From positions 1 through 64,000 of the forward strand of contig JAFWRQ010000023.1 in the NCBI GenBank assembly GCA_017519865.1: 64,000 nucleotides of DNA, in the 5' to 3' direction. Positions 8,931 through 18,722 of the stretch are shown here, in pieces (within the stretch, counting starts at the first letter, position 1; each line of letters begins with the position of its first letter). Under the pieces are notes generated by a model. That model had not been told where the DNA came from and did no database searches. It saw only the letters and a list, made by a program, of their open reading frames with translations. The DNA is from Bacteroidales bacterium. Lineage in GTDB: Bacteria; Bacteroidota; Bacteroidia; Bacteroidales; UBA932. The position numbers and the translations under genes are program-made.

Positions 8931-11465
8931 ATGATTTTCAAAAGACTTATACTCATGCTTGCGGCGCTGGCCTGCACTGCGGTAACGGGTGCACAGGATT
9001 TCCACATCAACGCTTCCGGATATTTCAACAAGGACGGCGTAGACGTCATGGCGTTCAACGACTTCTATCCTGAGGGCCACCAGGGCGGTATCTCCGTCCT
9101 TATGAACGGGCATCGTGTCGCCAGCAACGGCGACATCCGTTTCGATGCCACTCCCGGCCAGTGGCAGCCTGTACCTAAACAGCTTAACCGCAGGGTTGAG
9201 GGCGACAAGGTCATCACCACCCTGTGCTTCCCGGATTCGAGCCGTCACTTCACCGGCTTCAATCCCATGATCTACCCTGACTACAGGGTTACCTATGTCG
9301 TTACGCTCCAGCCGCAGGACAAGGGCTTCCTGGTGACTGTCGATCTCGACAAACCGGTCCCCGAGGAACTCCTCGGCCGCGCCGGTTTCAACATCGAGTT
9401 CTTTCCCGGCGACCTTTTCGGCAAGCCGTGGATTATGGATAACAAGCAGGGCATCTATCCCCAGCAGCCCAACTCCCCGGTCATCACCCAGGAGAGTTAC
9501 GTTTACAGGAGCGTCGGCGATTTCCGTCCTAAGAACGCTCCGGATACGGACATCAAGCACCTGATCGGCGAGGGCTACAGCCCTTACACGGCCGATGCCG
9601 TCATCGCCGAGCCGTATGCGGTGGGCAAGGTCTTCACCTCACGCCCGGACGACCCTTACAGCCGCCTGACCATCAAAAGCCTCAACGGTGCCGACCTCAA
9701 ACTCTACGACGGCCGTATGAACCATACCAACGGATGGTTCGTGGTCCGTTCCGAGATCCCCGCCGGCGCCACCAAGGGAGCCGTCCAGTGGTACATCGAG
9801 CCCAACGTGGTCCCCGGCTGGACCTATCCCGCCGTCGTCCAGACTTCGCAGGTGGGCTATCTTCCCAACCAGAGCAAGGTCGCCATCATCGAGACCGACC
9901 GCCGCGACGCTCCGCTCGCGGGCGCGACCCTCGTACGCTATGAGGCTGACGGCGAGCATTTCGTAAAGAACTATCCTGCAGTGCCCTGGGAGGGCAGTTT
10001 CCTCCGCTACAACTATCTCAAGGTGGACTTTACCGAAATCGAGGAGGAGGGTCTCTATGCCCTCAAGTACGGTTCCAGCAAGTCTCCTATATTCCGCATC
10101 GCCCCCGACGTGTACGACAGGGGAGTCTGGCAGCCCGTCATCGAGTACTTCCTCCCTTACCAGATGTGCCACATGCGTGTCTCCGAGAAGTATAAGGTCT
10201 GGCACAACACCTGCCACATGGACGATGCCATCATGGCGCCTCCAGGCAACCACATCGACGGCTATGTCCAGCCCGAGGACTACAAGGTCCCGATGGAGCC
10301 TTATACCCGCGTCCACGGCGCCAATATCGGCGGTTGGCATGATGCCGGCGACGACGACGTCCGCCACACCACCGGCAACGAATGCTACATCCTGACCATG
10401 GCCCTGGAGAGTTTCCACCCCGAGATCGATGCCACAGCCATCGACCAGATCAAGCGCGTCTGCGAGATCCACGAGCCTGACGGCAAGAACGACATCCAGC
10501 AGCAGATCGAGCACGGTATGCTCCACGTCGTCGGCTGCTATGACGGCCTCGGAGGCCGCTTCTCGAAGGGAATCATCACGAACAATCTCCGCCAGTACGC
10601 CACCCTCGGCGATCCTTCCTATGCTACTGACGGCATTCCCAACGACGACGACCGCTGGATCTATCCCGATACAGGCAACGGCGTGAGCGTCGCCACCAAC
10701 GTGGCTGCTTCCGCCCGCGCCCTCCGCGGCCTGAACGACACCCTTGCCGCCCGCTGCGTCGAGATCGCCAAGAAAGTATTCGCCGAAGCCGAGGTCCCGG
10801 CCACCGGCCGCGGAGGCGGTGCGATGAGCAAGATGCAGCTTGCCGTCGAACTCTACCTGACCACCGGCGAGCAGCAGTATTGGGACTTCATCATCAGCAA
10901 CTGGGACGCCGTAGTGGCTTCCGCCTCGAACTGCGCATGGTACATGGCCCGTATCGAGAAGCAGATGGAGGGTGACAAGAAATACAGGAAACAGTGCGAC
11001 GCCTTCCGTGCTGCCCTCGTGAGATACCGTGACCAGCTCGACCGCCAGAGCGCCGCTACTCCGTACGGTGTTCCGTACAGCCCCAGCATCTGGGGTGCCG
11101 GCTGGGACATCCAGTCCTTCGGCTACCGCCATTATTTCCTGGCCAAGGCATATCCTGACATCTTCGCCCCCGACCAGGTCTTCGACGCCCTCAATTTCAT
11201 CCTCGGCCGTCATCCCGGTCTGAACCAGGCCTCCTTCGCAGGTGGCGTGGGCGCCGAGTCCACTACCGTCGGCTACGGCTTCAACCGCGCCGACTGGACG
11301 TACGTCCCCGGCGGCACGGTGTCCGGAACAGCCCTTATCCGTCCCGACTTCCCCGAACTGCTGGTGTTCCCGTTCCTGTGGCAGCAGGTGGAGTATGTGA
11401 TGGGAGGAGGCTCCTCGCACTACATGTTCCTCGTCCTTGCGGCGAAGGACCTGCTGGAGAATTAA
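8931..11465 (+). CDS. GH9 family endo-beta-1,4-glucanase-type hydrolase
   Basis: Inverting GH9 enzyme, 844 residues, with a Sec signal (MIFKRLILMLAALACTAVTGAQ). After about 290 residues of N-terminal beta domain comes the immunoglobulin-like CelD_N module (SQVGYLPNQSKVAII), then the (alpha/alpha)6 catalytic domain. Catalytic aspartates are D471/D474 in GGWHDAGDDD. The predicted acid is E821 in QQVEYVMGG, at the place of the family C-terminal NE motif; YVPGGTVSG and RPDFPEL just before it are typical of Bacteroidota GH9 proteins. Substrate may be xyloglucan, mixed-linkage glucan or glucomannan; the adjacent mannanases favour a hemicellulose. First gene of a unit running through GH26, GH2 and GH5. 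Confidence 0.85.
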   Translation: MIFKRLILMLAALACTAVTGAQDFHINASGYFNKDGVDVMAFNDFYPEGHQGGISVLMNGHRVASNGDIRFDATPGQWQPVPKQLNRRVEGDKVITTLCFPDSSRHFTGFNPMIYPDYRVTYVVTLQPQDKGFLVTVDLDKPVPEELLGRAGFNIEFFPGDLFGKPWIMDNKQGIYPQQPNSPVITQESYVYRSVGDFRPKNAPDTDIKHLIGEGYSPYTADAVIAEPYAVGKVFTSRPDDPYSRLTIKSLNGADLKLYDGRMNHTNGWFVVRSEIPAGATKGAVQWYIEPNVVPGWTYPAVVQTSQVGYLPNQSKVAIIETDRRDAPLAGATLVRYEADGEHFVKNYPAVPWEGSFLRYNYLKVDFTEIEEEGLYALKYGSSKSPIFRIAPDVYDRGVWQPVIEYFLPYQMCHMRVSEKYKVWHNTCHMDDAIMAPPGNHIDGYVQPEDYKVPMEPYTRVHGANIGGWHDAGDDDVRHTTGNECYILTMALESFHPEIDATAIDQIKRVCEIHEPDGKNDIQQQIEHGMLHVVGCYDGLGGRFSKGIITNNLRQYATLGDPSYATDGIPNDDDRWIYPDTGNGVSVATNVAASARALRGLNDTLAARCVEIAKKVFAEAEVPATGRGGGAMSKMQLAVELYLTTGEQQYWDFIISNWDAVVASASNCAWYMARIEKQMEGDKKYRKQCDAFRAALVRYRDQLDRQSAATPYGVPYSPSIWGAGWDIQSFGYRHYFLAKAYPDIFAPDQVFDALNFILGRHPGLNQASFAGGVGAESTTVGYGFNRADWTYVPGGTVSGTALIRPDFPELLVFPFLWQQVEYVMGGGSSHYMFLVLAAKDLLEN

Positions 11466-11480
11466 TCCTTAACACAGATA

Positions 11481-12587
11481 ATGAAACGAATCCTTTTATC
11501 CATTCTCGCTTTGGGGGCCGCGCTGACGATGTCGGCGCAGGCCTTCAGATGCGCGGATCCGGAGGCTACTCCTGAGGCGCAGAAACTCCTCGAGCGTCTC
11601 GTCAGGATCCGCGACAAGGGCATAATGTACGGCCATCAGGACGACCTTCTCACCGGCTATACCTGGTGGGAGGTCGAGGGCAATTCCGATACAAAGGCCA
11701 ACACCGGGGACTATCCGGCCATTGCCGGATGTGAGCTCGGTGAACTCGAACTCGGAAAGGACAGGAGCCTCGACTCCGTGTCCTTCGCCCATATGCGCAA
11801 GATGGCGAAGTGGTTCCACGACCGCGGCGGCATCCTTACCGTCAGCTGGCACCTTGTGAACCCCATTACCTCGCAGTGGCCAGGCGTAAAGGAGCCCAAT
11901 GGCGCCGGTTCTGCCTGGGAGGTCAAAATGCTGTCCGCCAGCGGCATGAACGCCGTTCGCAGCGTCCTGCCCGGAGGAGGGAATAATGCTATGTTCAACA
12001 CCTGGCTCGACCGTCTAGCCGACTTTTTCCTTAGCTGGAGGGACGACGACGGCAAGCTCATCCCGTTCCTTTTCCGCCCGTACCACGAGCACTCCGGCAA
12101 TTTCTTCTGGTGGGGACGGGACCGTTGCTATGACGAGGAGTATGCCGCATTGTTCCGCTATACCGTCAACTACCTGCGCGCCAAGGGCCTGCACAACATC
12201 CTCTTCATGTACAACACAGACAAGGTGTATTCGAAGGAGGAGTACCTCCGCGGCTATCCCGGAGACGCGTACTGCGACATGCTCTCCATCGACTGGTACG
12301 GCCAGGGTGCGGAGTTCAACCGCAACGTCCGCAAGGCCATGGATTTCGTTTCCCAGACAGCAGAAGAGAAGGGCAAACTCTTCGCGCTCAGCGAGTGCGG
12401 CCCCCTCAGCCTGGACCTGCAGAAGATCCTGCCGGACTATAAGTGTTCCTATGTGCTGACCTGGCGCAATGCCGTGCCCCGCAGTGTCCGGGAATCCGGT
12501 TTCCAGCCCAAGCCGGACGAACTCCTGAAAGCCTTGAAGGCTGACAAGCACTACCTCTTCTACGAAGACATAAATAACATCAAATAA
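11481..12587 (+). CDS. GH26 family endo-beta-1,4-mannanase
   Basis: Retaining mannanase of family GH26, 368 residues, a typical single-domain length, with a Sec signal (MKRILLSILALGAALTMSAQ). KGIMYGHQDD and TVSWHLVNP are hallmark strands. The acid/base is E203 in FRPYHEHSGNFFWWG and the nucleophile is E305 in FALSECGPL. No lipobox is present, so it is probably periplasmic or released. It starts 15 bp after the GH9 stop and is followed 10 bp later by the GH2 gene, so co-expression is expected. It should cleave internal mannosidic bonds of mannan, gluco- or galactomannan to mannobiose and longer oligosaccharides. Confidence 0.94.
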   Translation: MKRILLSILALGAALTMSAQAFRCADPEATPEAQKLLERLVRIRDKGIMYGHQDDLLTGYTWWEVEGNSDTKANTGDYPAIAGCELGELELGKDRSLDSVSFAHMRKMAKWFHDRGGILTVSWHLVNPITSQWPGVKEPNGAGSAWEVKMLSASGMNAVRSVLPGGGNNAMFNTWLDRLADFFLSWRDDDGKLIPFLFRPYHEHSGNFFWWGRDRCYDEEYAALFRYTVNYLRAKGLHNILFMYNTDKVYSKEEYLRGYPGDAYCDMLSIDWYGQGAEFNRNVRKAMDFVSQTAEEKGKLFALSECGPLSLDLQKILPDYKCSYVLTWRNAVPRSVRESGFQPKPDELLKALKADKHYLFYEDINNIK

Positions 12588-12597
12588 AACCTCGACC

Positions 12598-15500
12598 ATG
12601 AAGCGTTTTCCAATCATCTTAGGAACCGCCTCCCTCATCGTGATGGCAGCCTGCTCACACGAGCAGGCCGCCGGAACGAGGGGCATCGGCGTGTATCCGG
12701 GCAATCCCGATGAGTCGGCAGCCCCTTCCGTCGTTAAGGGCGACGATACATACCGCAACATCGCGCTCGGAAGGGCAACCTACCAGTCGTCCAGTTATGA
12801 CTACAACCTTACCTCGCAACTGATTACCGACGGAATAATCGACAATGGTCCGGTATCCTACGTCGATGTGATCGGGGGCGGGACGCTGGTGGACAGGCCC
12901 AACCACGAGAAACTTTTCGACGGCAAGCCCGACTCGCGTATCAATTTCAAGGCGTCGGACCCGACAGTCGAAATCGACTTCCACGGAAAGGGCGTATACG
13001 CCGACAGGATCGAGGTCCTTGGAACGGCATCAATGCCTTTCGGAAAGGAAAAGGGGGCCCAGCTGGTCTTGAAGGGGTCTCCTGACGGAAAGATATGGAA
13101 AGAACTGGGTATAGCCTCTGCGGCGGGTTTCGCGAACCGCACCGTTTCGTGCGTGTTCGATCTGGCTGCTCCTGAACTCCTGGAGGCCTTCCTGCTTGAA
13201 TTCAAGCTGCCGGATGCAAATGATTTCTCGCTTCATACGGTCAACTTCTACAAAGACGGAGAATTGCTCGACGTGCTGCCGAGCAAGGATTTCGTCAGCG
13301 CCTGGCGGAGCGCCGGTGCCGCTGACGAATGGGTGAGCGTCGACTTCGGCTACACTTCCTCGTTCGACAAACTTGTATTCCACTGGCTGAATCCCGCCGC
13401 TTCCGGCGAGGTGTTCGTCTCCGACGACGCCAGGTCATGGAATTCGGTGGAGAAGATAGACGGTTCCGAAGGCTTCAGTGAGGTAAAGCTCGCCAAGGCC
13501 GCCAAGGGGCGTTTCGTGAAGGTGGCCTTCAGCGGCTCCGCAGACGGCCGGCCGCTCGAGCTCTCGGAGCTCGAGGTCTTCGGCCGCGGCGGCTCCGCCG
13601 TGGTGCCAAAGACCGCTGCAGTGCGCCAAGGCGCCCGCCAGGACCTTTCCGGCGGCGCCTGGAGGCTCCAGCGCGCTTCGCAGGTACAGGCTGACGGCGC
13701 GACCCTTTCCGGCCCGTCCTTCGACGACGCCGGCTGGATGGTTGCGACAGTCCCCGGCACCGTGCTGGCCAGCTACGTCAATGCCGGCGCCGTGGCCGAT
13801 CCGGCCTTCGCCGACAACCAGTTCCTGGCCTCCGACTCGTATTTCCGTTCGCCTTTCTGGTACCGTGACACCTTCAACGCAACACTTGACTCCGAAAGGC
13901 AGTACCTGCATTTCGACGGCATCAACTGGAAGGCCGACGTGTACCTCAACGGCAAGTCGCTCGGCCGCATCGAGGGTGCTTTCCGTGAGGCCGAGTTCGA
14001 CGTTACTGGTATTCTCAAGGATGGCCGCAACGACCTGGCCGTCCTGATCCATGAGAACATACATTATGGGGCGGTCAAGGAACAGACCGCATATACTCCC
14101 GACCAGAACGGCGGAATCGTGGGTGCCGACAATCCCACGATGCACGCTACTATCGGTTGGGACTGGATCCCGACCGTTCGCGGCCGCGACATCGGCATAT
14201 GGGACGACGTCTACCTTGCCTACAAGGGGGCGGTGAGCATTGCCGACCCGTTCGTCCGCACCGTCCTTCCGCTTCCCGACACCACTTCCGCCGACGTCCT
14301 TGCCGAGGTCACGCTTGTCAACCACTCCGACAAACCCGTCTCCGGTTCGCTCCGTGGCTCTTTCGGCGACGTGATGTTCGACATGGCCCAGAGCCTCGCC
14401 CCGGGCGAATGCAAGCTCGTGAAACTCAGCCCCGCCGAGGTTCCCGCCCTTCACCTTAACCATCCCAAACTGTGGTGGCCGAAGGGCTACGGAGAGCAGA
14501 ACCTCTACGACGTGAAGTTCTCCTTCATCGCTGAAGGCAAGACTTCCGACGAGGTTTGCTTCCAGTCCGGCGTGCGCCAGATGGACTTTTCCGTCGACGG
14601 ATACGAACCCACGCCAGGACTTCCCGGCGGAGGCTTCGCCTCTTTCGGCAAGCCTGAACGCCTGAGCCTGTTCGTCAACGGCCGCCGTTTCATCGGCTTC
14701 GGCGGCAACTGGGGATTCCCCGAGTATCTTCTGAACTATCGCGCCCGCGAATACGACATCGCCGTGGCGTACCACGCCGACATGAATTTCACGATGATAC
14801 GCAACTGGGTGGGCATGACCGGCGACAAGGAGTTCTACGAGGCCTGCGACCGTTACGGAGTTATGGTCTGGCAGGACTTCTGGCTCGCCAATCCCTGGGA
14901 CGGTCCCGACCCGTATTATCCCGACCTCTTCTGCGACGTTGCCGAGGAGTATGTACGCCGCATCCGCAACCATCCTTCGATAGGCATCTATGTAGGCCGC
15001 AACGAGGGCAATCCTCCCGAGGCCATCAACACCTTCCTTGCGGACATGGTCTCCAAGGAGCATCCCGGAATGCACTACATACCGCATTCCGCGGCTGGTG
15101 TAGTCAGCGGCGGCGGTCCCTACAGGGCCCTTCCGGTCCGCGACTACTTCCGCCTGCACGGCCATGATACCTTCCACAGCGAACGTGGCATGCCGAACGT
15201 GATGAACTACGAGAACATCGTGCGTGCATTCGGTGCGGACAATGTCGAGCCGGTCAATACCCTGGCGCACCCGAATGCAATGTACGGCCTGCACGACTAT
15301 GCCCTTGGAGGGCTGCCCAACGTGTCTTCCGCACAGTCTGCCGAGAGTTTCAACCAGATTATCGCGAAGGCGTTCGGCGAACCCGCCGATGCCAGGGAGT
15401 TCGCAGCCCTCGCCCAGTGGATCAACTACGACGGCTACCGCGCGATCTTCGAGGGACGCAGCGAGCAGCGCCGCGGCATGATCCTGTGGATGAGCCATCC

Positions 15501-16185
15501 CGCCTGGCCGTCGATGGTATGGCAGACATACGATTATTATTTCGAACCTACGGGAGCCTATTTCGGCAGCAAGAAGGCTTGCGAGCCGCTCCACATACTG
15601 GTCAATCCCGTCAAGGAAGACGTGGAGGTGGTCAACTATCACGCTTTCGACCACAAGGGCCTCAAGGCCGCAGCGCAGCTCATCAATCTCGACGGCACGG
15701 TGGTCTGGAGCAAGGAAGCGACGCTCGACATCCGTGAGGACCAGACTGTCCCTTGCTTCCCGCTCGAGTTCCCCGACAACCTCTCAGACGCGTACTTCAT
15801 CAAGCTGGTCCTGACGGACGCCTCGGGCGAAGTCGTTTCCGACAACTTCTACTGGCGTGGCCGCGAGGAGGGCAACCTCCAGGCGCTGCGCGGCGTTGCC
15901 AAGACCTCTCCCAAGTGCAAGGTCACGCGTTCATCCTCTGACGAGGAGTACTGCTTCACGGTCAAGGTCACCAATGACGACAAGGTCCCGGCCATGATGC
16001 TGCGCCTCAAGGCCATGGACAAGGCCACCGGAGACCTTGTCCTTCCGGTCCTCTATTCCGACAATTACTTCTTCCTGATGCCGGGCGAGTCCCGTACCAT
16101 CAGCGTAAAGGTCCGTAAGGAGGACTGCGCAGGCAAGCCTTATATAACCCTCAGCGGATTCAATGTCGCTGAGACAACCATTTGA
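12598..16185 (+). CDS. GH2 family exo-beta-mannosidase/glucosaminidase-type lipoprotein with discoidin-like domains
   Basis: 1195-residue lipoprotein (signal ends MAACSHEQ, lipobox Cys near residue 20). Residues about 50-330 carry two discoidin (F5/8C)-like sugar-binding regions (for example RFVKVAFSG). A GH2 core follows: sugar-binding jelly roll (INWKADVYLNGKSLGRI), GRDIGIWDDVYL, immunoglobulin-like domain, then the TIM barrel. The predicted acid/base is E803 in GRNEGNPP and the nucleophile E862 in FHSERGMPN. The pattern is nearest the branch of GH2 containing plant endo-beta-mannosidase and exo-beta-glucosaminidase rather than beta-galactosidase. Between two mannanase genes, exo-beta-mannosidase activity is the best guess. 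Exact substrate is unknown. Confidence 0.85.
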   Translation: MKRFPIILGTASLIVMAACSHEQAAGTRGIGVYPGNPDESAAPSVVKGDDTYRNIALGRATYQSSSYDYNLTSQLITDGIIDNGPVSYVDVIGGGTLVDRPNHEKLFDGKPDSRINFKASDPTVEIDFHGKGVYADRIEVLGTASMPFGKEKGAQLVLKGSPDGKIWKELGIASAAGFANRTVSCVFDLAAPELLEAFLLEFKLPDANDFSLHTVNFYKDGELLDVLPSKDFVSAWRSAGAADEWVSVDFGYTSSFDKLVFHWLNPAASGEVFVSDDARSWNSVEKIDGSEGFSEVKLAKAAKGRFVKVAFSGSADGRPLELSELEVFGRGGSAVVPKTAAVRQGARQDLSGGAWRLQRASQVQADGATLSGPSFDDAGWMVATVPGTVLASYVNAGAVADPAFADNQFLASDSYFRSPFWYRDTFNATLDSERQYLHFDGINWKADVYLNGKSLGRIEGAFREAEFDVTGILKDGRNDLAVLIHENIHYGAVKEQTAYTPDQNGGIVGADNPTMHATIGWDWIPTVRGRDIGIWDDVYLAYKGAVSIADPFVRTVLPLPDTTSADVLAEVTLVNHSDKPVSGSLRGSFGDVMFDMAQSLAPGECKLVKLSPAEVPALHLNHPKLWWPKGYGEQNLYDVKFSFIAEGKTSDEVCFQSGVRQMDFSVDGYEPTPGLPGGGFASFGKPERLSLFVNGRRFIGFGGNWGFPEYLLNYRAREYDIAVAYHADMNFTMIRNWVGMTGDKEFYEACDRYGVMVWQDFWLANPWDGPDPYYPDLFCDVAEEYVRRIRNHPSIGIYVGRNEGNPPEAINTFLADMVSKEHPGMHYIPHSAAGVVSGGGPYRALPVRDYFRLHGHDTFHSERGMPNVMNYENIVRAFGADNVEPVNTLAHPNAMYGLHDYALGGLPNVSSAQSAESFNQIIAKAFGEPADAREFAALAQWINYDGYRAIFEGRSEQRRGMILWMSHPAWPSMVWQTYDYYFEPTGAYFGSKKACEPLHILVNPVKEDVEVVNYHAFDHKGLKAAAQLINLDGTVVWSKEATLDIREDQTVPCFPLEFPDNLSDAYFIKLVLTDASGEVVSDNFYWRGREEGNLQALRGVAKTSPKCKVTRSSSDEEYCFTVKVTNDDKVPAMMLRLKAMDKATGDLVLPVLYSDNYFFLMPGESRTISVKVRKEDCAGKPYITLSGFNVAETTI

Positions 16186-16201
16186 TAGTCAGAATTCTGT
16201 C

Positions 16202-18658
16202 ATGAAGCATCTGAAAGCGCTGATGACGGCCGCAGCCGTCATCCTTACGATGGCATCCTGTTCCGACCGTGAAGGCAGCCGTTTCACTAAAGTAGTAGAC
16301 GGCCGCTTCGAGAGGGACGGCAAGGAAGTGTCATTCGTCGGAACGAACATGTGGTACGGGCCGATCCTGGGGTCTGAGGGACGTGGAGGAAACCGTGAAA
16401 GGCTTGTCCGCGAACTCGATGAACTCAAGTCGCTCGGCGTCACGAACCTTCGCGTCCTGGTCGGGGCGGACGGGCCGGAGTATATGCCCGCCCGCACCAC
16501 GCCCGTCCTGCAGCCCGAACCGGGGGTCTACAACGACACGCTCCTGGTCGGACTCGACTATTTCCTTGCAGAACTCGGCAAGCGCGACATGCAGGCCGTG
16601 CTTTTCCTGAGCAACGCCTGGAGCTGGAGCGGAGGCTTCAACGTCTATCTCCAGTGGGCCTCGGCGGCCGACAGTTCCGCCGTGCGGCGCTGGGGCATAC
16701 AGCCGTCCGAGTTCTACAAGAGCCGGGATGCCCAGCAGATGTATTTCAACCACATCCGCAACATCGTGACACGCCGCAACACCGTCACGGGAAAGCTTTA
16801 CGAGGACGATCCGGCCATTTTCAGCTGGCAGCTTGCCAACGAGCCTAGGCCTTTCTCCCGCGAGCCGGCGGTCACGGATGCCTTCTGTAACGTGCTGGCC
16901 GAGTCCGCTGCGCTGATCAAGAGCCTGGACCCCAACCATATGGTTTCCACGGGTAACGAAGGCGCCATGGGCTGCAATGACGGCGACCTGGCGCTCGCAC
17001 GTCGCCTGAACACCTGTCCCGACATCGACTATGTCACCATCCACATCTGGCCCATGAACTGGAGCTGGGTGCATAAGGAAACCCTTGACAGGGATTTCAG
17101 CGCGGCGTTGTTGAGGACAGACTCCTATATCGACGAGCACGAGGCTTTTTGCCGTGAGCTCGGCAAGCCGATGGTCATCGAAGAGTTCGGCTTCCCGAGG
17201 GACGGGGGACTGTACGACGACGGCACTCCCACGACCCTGAAAGACCGGTATTACAAGCACGTCTTCGACCGTCTGCTGCGCTCGCGGAGCGAAGGCGGCG
17301 CCCTTGCCGGCGTCAATTTCTGGGCTTGGAGCGGCTTTGCCGTAAGGCCTGTCGGGCGATATGAATCGCGCCAGGGCGACGACTACTTCGGCGATCCCGG
17401 CCAGGAGGCTCCTGGCCTTTATTCCGTTTTCGTCAGCGACGCCGGCACCATCGGGGTCATCAGGGAGGCAACGGCCGCTATGGATGCGCCCTATGCCAGG
17501 GCACTGGTCGAGAACGACTGGATCCTTGGCAAGGACAAGCCCCTGCGCTTTGACGTGCACAACGTGGGGAAAACCCCTTCTTCCTTGACCGTAAGGCTTT
17601 CGACGGACAAGGGGGAGCCGGTAGGGGAATGGTCGGAAACAGTCCCGAAGGATGGTATCGTGCAGTTCGCTTTCGACCTGACGGACGGGTTCTACAAGGT
17701 TGAATCCACGCTCGACGGCAGGCCGGTGCGCGACTTCGTCGTGGGTATCGGCAATCCGGAGAAGGTCGTTTCCGAGCCTGACAAGGCGGACGATTTCGAT
17801 GATTTCTGGGAGAAGAGCCTCAATGAACTGGCTGCAGTGGACCCTCAGTACAGGCTTACCGAGCTGCCGGAGCACTCCAACGATGTCCGCAAGGCTTACC
17901 GCGTGGACATGATGTCCTGGGGAGGGGAGCCCATCTCCGCGCTGTTGATGGAGCCCGTCAAGGAAGGGAAGTTCCCGGTATTCATCAATTATCTGGGGTA
18001 CAACTGCGACCCGTGGTATGAGGATCCTTCAGACAACCCGGAAACCATTAAGGTTTGGCTCTGCACCCGCAGGCAGGGCTTCAACCGGGATCTTTCTGAG
18101 CCGGCCGATTTCACGGTCCGTGGCCTTGAAAGTCCTGGAACCTATTATTACCACGGAGCTTTCCTGGACGTCGTGCGGGGTGTCGACCTCGCGTGCTCGC
18201 GGCCGAAGGCCGACCTCACGCGGGTCTTCGCCGAAGGCGGCAGCCAGGGCGGGGCATTCACCCTCATAGCCGCCGCGCTGGACCCGCGCATCAAGGCCAT
18301 CGCTGCATTCGTGCCCTTCCTCAGCGACTATCCCGACTATTTCAAAGTGGCTTCCTGGCCCGGCAATGAGATTCTTCCGGCTGCCAAACGGCTGGGTATC
18401 AGCGACGGGGACCTTTATCACACCTTGTCATACTGCGATGTGAAGAACTTTACCGACCGCATCCATTGTCCGGTTCTTATGGGATTCGGGCTGCAGGACG
18501 ACACCTGCCCGCCGCATACCAACTTTGCCGGATATAACAATATTCCTTCTACGACGGAGAAGTCCTGGATATGCTTCCCTCTGAGCGGCCACCATGTCGA
18601 ACTTGAGCCCGGCTGGAATGAAGCCCGCAATGCATTTTTCGCCAGGTATTGTGATTAA
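16202..18658 (+). CDS. Bifunctional GH5_7 mannanase - CE7 acetyl esterase lipoprotein
   Basis: An upstream in-frame ATG (16163) lies inside the GH2 gene; the ATG at 16202 is preferred because it gives a lipoprotein signal (MKHLKALMTAAAVILTMASC). Residues about 30-400 form a GH5 subfamily 7-like barrel (FVGTNMWYG): acid/base E214 in WQLANEPRP, nucleophile E328 in VIEEFGFPRD. After a beta linker, residues about 530-818 match CE7 acetyl (xylan) esterases: DDFDDFWEKSL, catalytic Ser681 in GGSQGG, FGLQDDTCPP and a final GHH. The fusion suggests cleavage and deacetylation of acetylated (gluco)mannan by one molecule. It is 831 residues if the upstream ATG is used. Confidence 0.88.
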   Translation: MKHLKALMTAAAVILTMASCSDREGSRFTKVVDGRFERDGKEVSFVGTNMWYGPILGSEGRGGNRERLVRELDELKSLGVTNLRVLVGADGPEYMPARTTPVLQPEPGVYNDTLLVGLDYFLAELGKRDMQAVLFLSNAWSWSGGFNVYLQWASAADSSAVRRWGIQPSEFYKSRDAQQMYFNHIRNIVTRRNTVTGKLYEDDPAIFSWQLANEPRPFSREPAVTDAFCNVLAESAALIKSLDPNHMVSTGNEGAMGCNDGDLALARRLNTCPDIDYVTIHIWPMNWSWVHKETLDRDFSAALLRTDSYIDEHEAFCRELGKPMVIEEFGFPRDGGLYDDGTPTTLKDRYYKHVFDRLLRSRSEGGALAGVNFWAWSGFAVRPVGRYESRQGDDYFGDPGQEAPGLYSVFVSDAGTIGVIREATAAMDAPYARALVENDWILGKDKPLRFDVHNVGKTPSSLTVRLSTDKGEPVGEWSETVPKDGIVQFAFDLTDGFYKVESTLDGRPVRDFVVGIGNPEKVVSEPDKADDFDDFWEKSLNELAAVDPQYRLTELPEHSNDVRKAYRVDMMSWGGEPISALLMEPVKEGKFPVFINYLGYNCDPWYEDPSDNPETIKVWLCTRRQGFNRDLSEPADFTVRGLESPGTYYYHGAFLDVVRGVDLACSRPKADLTRVFAEGGSQGGAFTLIAAALDPRIKAIAAFVPFLSDYPDYFKVASWPGNEILPAAKRLGISDGDLYHTLSYCDVKNFTDRIHCPVLMGFGLQDDTCPPHTNFAGYNNIPSTTEKSWICFPLSGHHVELEPGWNEARNAFFARYCD

Positions 18659-18679
18659 AAGGTATTTTAGCTATATTTG
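18649..18679 (+). promoter_or_regulatory. Promoter for the carboxylesterase gene
   Basis: TTG at 18649-18651 and TATATTTG at 18672-18679 with 20-bp spacing. The TTG overlaps the last codons of the GH5-CE7 gene. It allows the esterase to be expressed separately from the block upstream. Confidence 0.65.
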
Positions 18680-18722
18680 AAAGTGCTGACAGATAATTCC
18701 TTTCACAAACAGTGTCCATAAA

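Noticed and set aside
13435-15654. A 739-codon open frame antisense to the GH2 gene
   Set aside because: It mirrors the codon bias of the GC-rich GH2 gene, has no recognisable domain, and the sense strand encodes a clear enzyme. The same holds for long antisense frames at 9639-11420, 22821-24452, 35568-37364 and 39711-41351.
16163-16201. Upstream ATG for the GH5-CE7 gene
   Set aside because: It would put 13 polar residues before a clean lipoprotein signal and lies within the GH2 coding sequence.
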